A DNA stretch of 5,874 nucleotides from the NCBI GenBank assembly GCA_002420315.1, contig DIHU01000026.1:1-5874 (forward strand). The letters are read 5' to 3'. The notes below the pieces were generated by a model. That model saw nothing but the letters and a program-made list of their open reading frames with translations, was not told the origin of the DNA and searched no databases. The translations under genes were made by a program, and so were the position numbers. The DNA comes from Akkermansiaceae bacterium UBA5688 (GTDB lineage Bacteria > Verrucomicrobiota > Verrucomicrobiia > Verrucomicrobiales > Akkermansiaceae). This document shows positions 1 to 5,392 of the stretch, piece after piece (the stretch's first letter is position 1; each line of letters opens with the position of its first letter).

Positions 1-77
1 GCGCCCATAGCTCAACTGGATAGAGCATCGCACTTCTAATGCGGGGGTTGCAGGTTCGAGTCCTGCTGGGCGTGCCA
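1..77 (+). tRNA. tRNA-Arg (anticodon UCU), CCA encoded
   Basis: A full cloverleaf can be folded by eye. The acceptor stem is 1-7 with 67-73 (one G-U pair). The D stem is 10-13 with 23-26. The anticodon stem is 28-32 with 40-44, and its 7-nt loop 33-39 carries TCT at 35-37. The variable loop is five bases. The T stem is 50-54 with 62-66, with loop TTCGAGT. The discriminator base is G74 and CCA is genomically encoded at 75-77. Anticodon UCU reads AGA/AGG arginine codons. The gene begins at the first base of the window, so its promoter is not visible. It lies only 11 nt upstream of the tmk start codon, so the two may share a transcript that RNase processing separates. Confidence 0.97.
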
Positions 78-88
78 CTTTTTTTTCC

Positions 89-661
89 ATGTTTATTGTC
101 TTTGAGGGAATCGACGGAACCGGCAAGTCCACGCAGGTCAAGCTGCTTGCCGATGCATTCAGGGCGAAAGGGAGAGAAGTCATTGTTTCAAAGGAACCAA
201 CCGATGGCCCGCACGGAACTCGTCTCCGGCAATCTGCCGAGACGGGGCGACTCTCAGCTCAAGAAGAGCTTGACCTTTTCCATATTGACCGCCGCGAGCA
301 CGTCGAGACTTTGATCAAACCGTCGTTAGCACGAGGCGCTGTGGTTATACTCGACCGATACTATTTCTCAACAATGGCTTACCAAGGTATTCGCGGTTTC
401 GATCCGAGAGAAATTCGCAAAATTAATGAAAAATTCGCGCCGATTCCCGATCTAGTCTTTATTCTTGAACTCGATCTCGACTCTGCTCTTTCCCGAATTG
501 GTGTCAGAGATGGTCAAGCGAATGAATTCGAACAGCGGGGCGCTTTGAAAAAATGCCACGATGTTTTCGCCTCCCTACAGGACGAATTTGTTCGCCGCAT
601 TGACGCTGAACAATCTCCAGCCCAAGTTCATGAGAAAATCTTAAGATGTCTCGCCTTCTGA
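89..661 (+). CDS. tmk: dTMP (thymidylate) kinase
   Basis: Cytosolic kinase that phosphorylates dTMP to dTDP with ATP, in the dTTP synthesis pathway. The 190-residue product starts directly with the first beta strand and has the P-loop GIDGTGKST at residues 7-15. The dTMP-binding stretch EPTDGPHGTRLR is at 36-47, where many family members have EPGGT. It also has FHIDRREHV at 64-72, the DRY motif in DRYYFSTMAYQG at 89-100, and the strand PDLVFILELDL at 120-130 followed by a short LID region around 135-150. The P-loop lacks the arginine of type I enzymes. It is slightly shorter than the common ~205-215 residues but ends normally. The start has no Shine-Dalgarno; only a T8 run separates it from the tRNA. 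The following gene begins 54 nt after the stop. Identity is confident; the EPTDGPxG form marks a divergent subfamily. Confidence 0.93.
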   Translation: MFIVFEGIDGTGKSTQVKLLADAFRAKGREVIVSKEPTDGPHGTRLRQSAETGRLSAQEELDLFHIDRREHVETLIKPSLARGAVVILDRYYFSTMAYQGIRGFDPREIRKINEKFAPIPDLVFILELDLDSALSRIGVRDGQANEFEQRGALKKCHDVFASLQDEFVRRIDAEQSPAQVHEKILRCLAF

Positions 662-715
662 TTGCAGAGGAATCTCTTGTCATTACAAGCGATTAGGGCG
701 AAGATTCTTAGCATC

Positions 716-1123
716 ATGACAGATGCATTCGCAGATACCCCCGATGCCGGTTCGGCTGCCAACGATCTCCGCGCCGCAGCCGAAGGAAAAACCCCCGAAC
801 ATAAGCCATCTAAAACCGAAGAAAACGCTCTTGCCCTCAAACAGGCTGCTGCACAGAAAGCAGCCCAATTCCGTGAAATAGCAGGAGAAAAAGCCAACGA
901 CCTCAAATCGGTAGCGAGCGAAAAAATCGAAGCGATTCGAGAAGGAGCCGGCGAAACTGCTGCTCAACTCAGGGGGGCAGCGACCGATCAGTGGGAGGAC
1001 ACCCGCGAAAAAGCACGCGAACTTCACGTCACCATGGAAGATTATGTTAGGGAAAACCCAACCAAAGCAGTTCTGGCCGCAGCAGGGGCAGGGTTTGTTC
1101 TCGGGCTCCTGATCCGCCGCTAA
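716..1123 (+). CDS. DUF883/YqjD-like membrane-anchored helical protein
   Basis: A 135-residue protein in three parts: an Ala/Lys/Glu-rich, probably disordered N-terminus (about 1-40), a long charged amphipathic helix or coiled coil (about 40-110), and a C-terminal single membrane anchor. The anchor begins ENPTKAV at 113-119 and is an Ala/Gly-rich glycine-zipper-like segment ending in IRR. This ENPxKA-anchor-arginine ending is the hallmark of the DUF883 (ElaB/YgaM/YqjD) family; Escherichia coli YqjD sits in the inner membrane and binds stationary-phase ribosomes. I chose ATG 716. A TTG at 662 is in frame but would add 18 residues unlike the family and would begin immediately after the tmk stop. 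No Shine-Dalgarno is visible. The next gene starts 9 nt after this stop and encodes a YqjE-like protein, matching the yqjD-yqjE order. Family assignment is good; ribosome binding here is inferred only. Confidence 0.8.
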   Translation: MTDAFADTPDAGSAANDLRAAAEGKTPEHKPSKTEENALALKQAAAQKAAQFREIAGEKANDLKSVASEKIEAIREGAGETAAQLRGAATDQWEDTREKARELHVTMEDYVRENPTKAVLAAAGAGFVLGLLIRR

Positions 1124-1132
1124 ACGAAAAGT

Positions 1133-1570
1133 ATGGGGTTTGGCCAAAAAAACTCTTCATCCGACGACAATTCGTCAGGGTTGAAGGAGGACCTGGGAGC
1201 TTTTGTTGATAAGGCCTCAGCCCACGCTCGTGTGCGGGCCGAGCTTTTTATGATTGAAGCCAAAGAGGCTGCAGAAGTCTACGGGCGTAAGTTTCACTTC
1301 ACCGTCATAGGGACCGTATCGCTTACGATCGGATATTCATTATTCTTGGTTGGGGTGATCGGACTACTTGGGTTCTCTCTAGATGGATCTTCGGTCTCAA
1401 TGAAAAATTGGACCGGTGTCGCTCTCGGTATCGCGCTTCTTCATTTGATCATTGGAACGGTTTTTATCAAAAAGAGTAAGAAATTCAGTAAAGGCAGGCC
1501 GATTTTCGAATACACTCGAAACGAACTTAAAAAAGACCAGCAATGGACCAGGCAAAAAAAGAAGCCCTAA
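1133..1570 (+). CDS. DUF1469/YqjE-like (phage-holin-family) membrane protein
   Basis: A 145-residue inner-membrane protein. It has a polar N-terminus (1-20), then an amphipathic helix with RAELFMIEAKEAAEVYGRK at about 35-53, two transmembrane segments at about 55-82 and 92-113, and a basic cytosolic tail. The tail motif PIFEYTRNELKKDQQW (123-138) corresponds to the typical DUF1469 ending in which a phenylalanine and 'xEL.KDr.wl' follow the second helix. Databases often label this family 'phage holin family', but nothing phage-like surrounds it here. It follows the YqjD-like gene after 9 nt, and its last 28 nt overlap the next gene. No Shine-Dalgarno is evident. The 3' end contains a run of seven adenines forming an A_AAA_AAG heptamer in reading register (1555-1561), described separately. 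The biochemical role of the family is not established; a membrane partner of the YqjD-like protein is an inference. Confidence 0.8.
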   Translation: MGFGQKNSSSDDNSSGLKEDLGAFVDKASAHARVRAELFMIEAKEAAEVYGRKFHFTVIGTVSLTIGYSLFLVGVIGLLGFSLDGSSVSMKNWTGVALGIALLHLIIGTVFIKKSKKFSKGRPIFEYTRNELKKDQQWTRQKKKP

Positions 1571-1887
1571 TCAAAGAACTAGATCAACAGCGCAATGATC
1601 TTTCTGATGGCTATCATGGGCTTCGAATGGAATTAGACCTGGCGTATCAACTTCGATTATCAGTCAAAAGGCACCCCAAACGCTGGGCCGTCGCCGCAGC
1701 TGGAATAACCTTTCTTGGAATAAGGATCCTTCGCAGTAAAAAGGTGATTTACAAAGACCAGCGGAAAAACAGGGGTCCTCTTTTTCGTTTGGGGAAACTG
1801 GTCTTTAATCTCGCCCGTCCAGCACTCACTACAATGGCCCTGAATTACGCACGCAAATACGCAGAAGGGCATTTGCACCAGGAATAG
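1543..1887 (+). CDS. small membrane protein in YqjK-like position, function unknown
   Basis: A 114-residue basic protein. Residues 1-42 form a charged helix, then RHPKRW at 43-48 leads into a short Ala/Gly hydrophobic stretch (about 49-63). A basic linker (64-83) follows, and a second moderately hydrophobic helix at about 85-102. The HPKRW...AAAG...F segment resembles the ENPTKA...AAAG...F anchor of the YqjD-like protein two genes upstream, suggesting a related membrane-anchoring element. Its place after yqjD-like and yqjE-like genes parallels E. coli yqjK, but I cannot claim homology. The start ATG 1543 lies inside the preceding gene (28-nt overlap, -1 frame relative to it) and lacks a Shine-Dalgarno, so translation probably depends on the upstream gene by coupling or by frameshifting at 1555-1561. 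The next internal ATG (1627) would remove the first helix. Confidence 0.7.
   Translation: MDQAKKEALIKELDQQRNDLSDGYHGLRMELDLAYQLRLSVKRHPKRWAVAAAGITFLGIRILRSKKVIYKDQRKNRGPLFRLGKLVFNLARPALTTMALNYARKYAEGHLHQE
1555..1624 (+). promoter_or_regulatory. candidate -1 ribosomal frameshift site (A_AAA_AAG plus downstream pairing)
   Basis: In the YqjE-like frame the codons CAA AAA AAG (1553-1561) contain A_AAA_AAG at 1555-1561, the same heptamer used in E. coli dnaX. A -1 slip makes GAA at 1561-1563 the next codon, which is codon 7 of the downstream gene. Downstream, AGAA (1575-1578) plus AGATCA (1581-1586) can pair with TGATCT (1596-1601) plus TTCT (1602-1605), leaving a 2-nt bulge. GAAGCCC (1561-1567) is complementary to GGGCTTC (1618-1624). 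The compact hairpin starts 13 nt after the heptamer, somewhat farther than usual, and the outer helix would be partly inside the ribosome. No strong upstream Shine-Dalgarno enhancer is seen. Function is inferred. Confidence 0.35.
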
Positions 1888-1896
1888 GAGAATTCC

Positions 1897-1923
1897 ATGC
1901 TTGGCGGCCCGCCGCAAAAGTGA
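1897..1923 (+). other. possible 8-residue ORF with a good Shine-Dalgarno
   Basis: An AGGAG at 1886-1890, overlapping the previous stop codon, stands 6 nt before ATG 1897, which opens an eight-codon frame (MLGGPPQK) closed by TGA at 1921-1923. It is the only well-placed Shine-Dalgarno seen before a start in the window. The frame also contains a small GC-rich hairpin (GCGGC 1904-1908 with GCCGC 1911-1915). It may be a chance occurrence; a translated leader or a remnant of a lost gene are alternatives. Confidence 0.15.
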
Positions 1924-1933
1924 TTTCTCTTCG

Positions 1934-1962
1934 TGGTCAATTCCCTACTTTCCTTTTTTAAT
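1934..1962 (+). promoter_or_regulatory. possible sigma70-type promoter for the pilT pair
   Basis: In the 89-nt gap before the first pilT-family gene, TGGTCA (1934-1939, four of six consensus bases) and TTTAAT (1957-1962, five of six) are separated by 17 bp. Transcription would begin near 1969 and give a very short leader of about 8 nt. No terminator clearly separates this gap from the upstream genes, so read-through is also possible. Confidence 0.3.
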
Positions 1963-1976
1963 CACACACAATATCC

Positions 1977-3059
1977 ATGTCAGAACACGAAGTCCTCGCC
2001 CACGTTGACGAGTATCTCCAGATCGGGATCGAATACGATTGCTCCGATATCCACCTTCCGACCGGCTACCCTCCTGCTTGGCGGCGATTCGGAACCCTCT
2101 CACCAATCTGGGACACCCACGCACCTCTAACGGCTGCAGACACAGAACGGCTTGCTCGTTCATTCCTAGATGACGCTAGATGGTCACACCTTCAGGAAAT
2201 CGGAGATGTTGATTTCGCTTATCAAAACGCCGCTGGCCGTTTCCGGGCATCAGTTGTGAAGCAACGCCTTGGATACGAAATCGTTTTCCGAATCATCTCT
2301 ACTACCATCAGGACAATGGAAGACCTCGGCCTTCCAATCGAACACATCAAACCCCTTACTCGCTATCAAAACGGTTTGATTCTCATCACCGGTTCGGTGG
2401 GTTCGGGTAAGTCCACAACCATGGCTGCACTCGTTGACTTCATTAATAAGGACCGTGAAGACCATATCCTTACTCTTGAGGACCCTATCGAATATGTTTT
2501 TGAATCACAAGGTTGCCACGTTAACCAACGTGAAGTTGGGGCGCATACTGAATCATTTCCACGTGCCTTGCGTGGAGCACTCCGAGAGGATCCGGACATC
2601 ATCATGGTCGGAGAGATGCGCAATCTGGAAACAATCCAGCTAGCACTCACTGCTGCAGAGACCGGTCACCTCGTTCTGGCTACCCTGCACACCGGCAACG
2701 CGCCCCGAACTCTTGACCGTGTTCTTGATGTCTTCCCTGTTGAGCAGAGAGATCAGATTCGCATCATGGTTTCCGAATCTTTGCGCGGCGTTCTTTCCCA
2801 GCAGCTCGTCCCGAAGGCTGATGGAACTGGCCGCGCTCTCGCGCTAGAGTTACTCGTCAACACCGCTGCCGTCGCGGCAACCATTCGTGATGGGAAGACC
2901 TTTATGCTCCCCGGCATCATGCAAACCGGCAAAAATGTCGGTATGATCATCATGGATGAATCACTTCGAAATCTATATACTCAGGGCCTCGTCTCCCAAG
3001 AGGAAACCATGTTCCGCTGCGAAGATAAGCAGCAAATGAAACTCTTCTTTCAATCCTAA
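1977..3059 (+). CDS. PilT/PilU-family type IV pilus retraction ATPase (first copy)
   Basis: A 360-residue secretion ATPase of the PilT family, a cytoplasmic hexamer that powers pilus retraction at the inner-membrane platform. The N-terminal PAS-like domain carries SDIHL at 23-27. The RecA-like domain has Walker A GSVGSGKST at 139-147 (usual PilT form GPTGSGKST), the Asp box HILTLEDPIEYV at 163-174, Walker B DIIMVGEMRNLETI at 207-220 (usual MRDLET), and the His box ATLHTGNA at 235-242 (usual GTLHTNSA). The AIRNLIRE region is replaced by AVAATIRDGK at 298-307. All catalytic boxes are present, so ATPase activity is expected. The consistent small departures, compared with the second copy 30 nt downstream, suggest that this is the specialised PilU-like paralogue; that is inference. 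ATG 1977 gives the family N-terminus; no Shine-Dalgarno is visible. Confidence 0.9.
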   Translation: MSEHEVLAHVDEYLQIGIEYDCSDIHLPTGYPPAWRRFGTLSPIWDTHAPLTAADTERLARSFLDDARWSHLQEIGDVDFAYQNAAGRFRASVVKQRLGYEIVFRIISTTIRTMEDLGLPIEHIKPLTRYQNGLILITGSVGSGKSTTMAALVDFINKDREDHILTLEDPIEYVFESQGCHVNQREVGAHTESFPRALRGALREDPDIIMVGEMRNLETIQLALTAAETGHLVLATLHTGNAPRTLDRVLDVFPVEQRDQIRIMVSESLRGVLSQQLVPKADGTGRALALELLVNTAAVAATIRDGKTFMLPGIMQTGKNVGMIIMDESLRNLYTQGLVSQEETMFRCEDKQQMKLFFQS

Positions 3060-3089
3060 TTTCACCTCATAAATACCACACTTTTTGGC

Positions 3090-4190
3090 ATGGCTAAAAT
3101 TGATCGTCTTTTCCAATACCTCGTCTCTTCAGGCGGGTCCGACCTCCACCTTTCAGAAGGTGCCCCTCCAAAGGTTCGCGTTCATGGCGGAGTCTCCGTA
3201 ATCCCCGAAGAAGCCATTCTTGATGGCGAGGATTTCAAAGAGCTCCTCTCCGAAATTTGCGAACCGGGCCCTTTCGCTCAATACCTCGAATGTGGGGACC
3301 TTGACTTCGCCTATGAAATGGATGAGCAATCCCGCTTTCGTTGTAACTATATGAAACAACAGAACGGACTCGCTGCTGTTTTTCGTCTTATCCCTACGGA
3401 GATTGCGTCGATCGAGGACCTTAACCTCCCTCCTGTAATCAAGGAATTTGGCCATATGCGCTCCGGACTCGTTTTAGTAACTGGACCGACCGGATCTGGA
3501 AAATCAACCTCACTCGCGGCATTGATTGACTACATCAATAGCAATTTTAATCGTCACATCATCACAATTGAGGAGCCGATTGAGTTTGTTCATAGCAGCA
3601 AAAGCTCGATTATCACACAGCGTGAAGTGCCCATCCAAACTCCGGAATTCTCCGACGGCTTACGGGCCTGCCTTCGCGAAGATGCTGACATCGTTCTCGT
3701 TGGTGAGATGCGCGACCTCGAGACTATCTCACTCGCTCTGACCGCAGCGGAAACCGGCCTTTTAGTTTTCGGAACCCTCCACACCAACAACGCACGGAAG
3801 ACGGTTGACCGTATCATTGATGTTTTCCCTTCCGATCAACAATCGCAGGTTCGGACAATGCTGGCAGCTTCGCTCCGTGGTGTCGTCGCTCAACTTCTCT
3901 GCAAGCGCGTCGACAAACCAGGTCGAGTTGCTGTCAATGAAATCCTTTTTGCAACTCCAGCAGTCGCTGCAATTATCCGTGAAGGTGCCACTCAGAAGCT
4001 TTATGACGTCATCATTGGTGGAAAAGCCCTAGGAATGCAGTTCATGGACGACGCCATCTTTGAAAAGCTAGAATCTGGCATGATCTCCCCACAGGAAGCT
4101 TACATGAAATCAATCGAGAAAGGTCGCTTTGCGCCCTATCTCCCAGAAGAGGATAAGGTACTCGCAAATTCCGGAGGAGGAGCAGCCTAA
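3090..4190 (+). CDS. pilT: type IV pilus twitching motility ATPase PilT (second copy)
   Basis: A 366-residue PilT-family retraction motor, nearer to canonical PilT than the preceding copy. SDLHLSEGAPPKVRVHG at 17-33 is the classic N-terminal signature. Walker A GPTGSGKST is at 132-140, the Asp box HIITIEEPIEFVH at 156-168 (Glu where most have IEDPIEF), Walker B DIVLVGEMRDLETI at 200-213, and the His box GTLHTNNA at 228-235. The retraction-associated AIRNLIRE box reads AVAAIIREG at 291-299, missing the central Asn. The C-terminus ends in a short Gly/Ala tail after LPEEDK. It is co-oriented with the first copy and 30 nt after it, so the two are probably co-transcribed and may act as a PilT/PilU-like pair. 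The pilus assembly genes are not in the window. The start ATG 3090 has no Shine-Dalgarno. The stop codon lies in the loop of a hairpin at 4179-4198. Confidence 0.93.
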   Translation: MAKIDRLFQYLVSSGGSDLHLSEGAPPKVRVHGGVSVIPEEAILDGEDFKELLSEICEPGPFAQYLECGDLDFAYEMDEQSRFRCNYMKQQNGLAAVFRLIPTEIASIEDLNLPPVIKEFGHMRSGLVLVTGPTGSGKSTSLAALIDYINSNFNRHIITIEEPIEFVHSSKSSIITQREVPIQTPEFSDGLRACLREDADIVLVGEMRDLETISLALTAAETGLLVFGTLHTNNARKTVDRIIDVFPSDQQSQVRTMLAASLRGVVAQLLCKRVDKPGRVAVNEILFATPAVAAIIREGATQKLYDVIIGGKALGMQFMDDAIFEKLESGMISPQEAYMKSIEKGRFAPYLPEEDKVLANSGGGAA

Positions 4191-4198
4191 GCTGCTCC
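4179..4198 (+). other. perfect hairpin around the pilT stop codon
   Basis: GGAGCAGC (4179-4186) and GCTGCTCC (4191-4198) form an 8-bp GC-rich stem whose four-base loop CTAA contains the TAA stop codon of the second pilT gene. There is no T-run directly after it, so it is not a typical intrinsic terminator. It may protect the 3' end or pause transcription ahead of the strong terminator 20 nt downstream. Confidence 0.6.
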
Positions 4199-4217
4199 GG
4201 ATAAGTCTCATTCGCGT

Positions 4218-4252
4218 AAAAAGCTAGAGGGTAAACACTCTCTGGCTTTTTT
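4218..4252. terminator. bidirectional intrinsic terminator between pilT and trpD
   Basis: A 15-bp stem pairs 4218-4232 with 4237-4251 (two G-U pairs) around an AAAC loop. The right arm ends in a T6 run (4247-4252) and the left arm starts with A5 (4218-4222), so the structure can work on both strands. It lies 27 nt after the pilT stop and 14 nt beyond the trpD stop, exactly between the convergent genes, and probably ends both transcripts. Confidence 0.88.
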
Positions 4253-4266
4253 GGGTATGTCGTAAA

Positions 4267-5310
4267 CTATTTAGAAATTTCTTTAAGTAAACGAAGCCGC
4301 TCGAACGCGCTTCCGTCGGCAATCACCTCACGACCTTTCATCAATCCATCTTCCAGGTTATCCACAAGCCCGGCACATGTCATCGCAGCAGCAGCATTTA
4401 AAAGAACCATATCACGCTTCACCCCTTTTTCACGACCGGCAAGAATCTCTTCCAAGATCTTGGCATTCGCAACCGCATCGCCACCCTGTAAATCTTTTAC
4501 GTCCGCGATATTGAAACCGAAGTCGGAAGGCTTCACTTCCTCATCAATCTGCTCCTGATTACGACCCGATTTACAAATTCGGGTTGACCCCATCAAACTC
4601 ATTTCATCAACCGAGCGTCCATCCATCGTTTCCCCGTTTACAACCCACGCACGATCTCGTCCCAATCGCTCTAGAATCTCTGCAAACACTGGGCAAAGTT
4701 TCTGATCAAAAACCCCTACCAACTGGCACTGGGGATTCGCGGGATTTAGGAGAGGCCCTATAAGATTAAAGATTGTTTTACGGCCCTCCTTAGCAAGCAT
4801 TTTCCGGACTGGAACGACGGCCTTGAAGGCCGGATGATACTTGGGTGCGAAAAGAAATCCCACACCCGATTTTTCAAGACACGCACCGACTTTCTCGGAT
4901 GGTAGATCAATGGGAATACCCAAAGCTTCCAAAACATCTGCTCCGCCGCTCTTCGATGTGATACCCCGATTCCCATGCTTAACAACCACCCCCCCAGCAG
5001 CGGCAACCAAAAACATACTTGTCGTTGAGACATTAAAAAGATCGAGCTTATCTCCCCCGGTGCCACAAACATCAATTGTCGGACCATTGAACGAATGATC
5101 ATAAAAAAAAGGTTTTTCGGCTTTCTCAAGAAAGACAGAAACAAACCCCGCAATTTCCGAAGCACTCTCCCCCTTCTCTGCCATCGCTTTTAAAAAGTGA
5201 GCCTTCGTAGCAACATCACCTGATTCATCTAAAAGAAAATCTGCAGCTACTGCGATTTGCTGAGGCGTTAATTCTTCACCTTGGTTGAGATGATCTATCA
5301 GACTGTCCAT
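4267..5310 (-). CDS. trpD: anthranilate phosphoribosyltransferase
   Basis: Transfers phosphoribose from PRPP to anthranilate, the second step of tryptophan synthesis from chorismate, in the cytosol. The 347-residue protein has the usual length. An N-terminal helical domain (1-70) is followed by the PRPP loop DVCGTGGDKLDLFNVST at 80-96. The anthranilate/PRPP segment KHGNRGITSKSGGADVLEALG is at 111-131, where many enzymes have KHGNR.xSS.SGSAD. The anthranilate-site helix region GRKTIFNLIGPLLNPA is at 176-191, and the metal-binding DEMS at 235-238. It stands alone, with no other trp gene in view. It lies downstream of the lolD-like gene on the same strand after 144 nt, so it may have its own promoter or be read through from lolD. 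ATG 5310 fits the family N-terminus; no Shine-Dalgarno is seen. Its leader carries a three-copy repeat described separately. Confidence 0.95.
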   Translation of the reverse strand: MDSLIDHLNQGEELTPQQIAVAADFLLDESGDVATKAHFLKAMAEKGESASEIAGFVSVFLEKAEKPFFYDHSFNGPTIDVCGTGGDKLDLFNVSTTSMFLVAAAGGVVVKHGNRGITSKSGGADVLEALGIPIDLPSEKVGACLEKSGVGFLFAPKYHPAFKAVVPVRKMLAKEGRKTIFNLIGPLLNPANPQCQLVGVFDQKLCPVFAEILERLGRDRAWVVNGETMDGRSVDEMSLMGSTRICKSGRNQEQIDEEVKPSDFGFNIADVKDLQGGDAVANAKILEEILAGREKGVKRDMVLLNAAAAMTCAGLVDNLEDGLMKGREVIADGSAFERLRLLKEISK

Positions 5311-5317
5311 AAACCAG

Positions 5318-5392
5318 AGGCTAACATAATTCTAGATTGGAACCAAGAAGTTCACTTAGCCTCGACCTCCATCGGACCTAGTAAAGGCTAAC
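5318..5392 (-). repeat. three-copy AGGCTAA/TTAGCCT element in the trpD leader
   Basis: The 144-nt gap between trpD and the lolD-like gene holds AGGCTAAC at 5318-5325 and again at 5385-5392, with the reverse complement TTAGCCT at 5356-5362 between them. On the trpD sense strand the order is TTAGCCT, AGGCTAA, TTAGCCT. The middle copy can therefore pair with either neighbour, but not both at once. The copy next to trpD ends 7 nt before the start codon, where a ribosome binding region would be. A TAGAAT resembling a -10 box (rc of 5329-5334) is present but has no convincing -35, so I do not call a promoter. No terminator for the lolD-like gene is visible in the gap. Confidence 0.45.

Noticed and set aside
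50..90. tRNA 3' end as an integration (att) site
   Set aside because: No integrase, no repeat of the tRNA 3' end elsewhere in the window, and a housekeeping gene follows immediately.
662..715. TTG 662 as start of the DUF883-like gene
   Set aside because: It adds 18 residues not typical of the family, directly abuts the tmk stop without a ribosome site, and ATG 716 gives the expected polar N-terminus. The stretch also contains a small CTTGT-CATT-ACAAG hairpin (676-689) of no clear function.
683..1147. Long minus-strand open frame opposite the DUF883-like gene
   Set aside because: It lies opposite a well-supported gene and has no family-like motifs; its openness follows from the codon pattern of the plus-strand gene.
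1133..1570. 'Holin' label as evidence of a prophage
   Set aside because: The family name is historical; the neighbours are housekeeping and envelope genes with no phage structural, lysis or integration genes.
1904..1915. GCGGC-CC-GCCGC as an intrinsic terminator before pilT
   Set aside because: Realistically a 4-bp stem with a 4-nt loop, and no T-run follows within reach.
5103..5110. Eight-base homopolymer inside trpD as a phase-variable tract
   Set aside because: Eight bases is short for slippage-based switching, it encodes the Phe-Phe-Tyr of an intact enzyme, and TrpD is not a typical variable gene.
5352..5372. Six-residue minus-strand frame MEVEAK as a trpD leader peptide
   Set aside because: No tryptophan codons and no placed Shine-Dalgarno; a frame this short is expected by chance.
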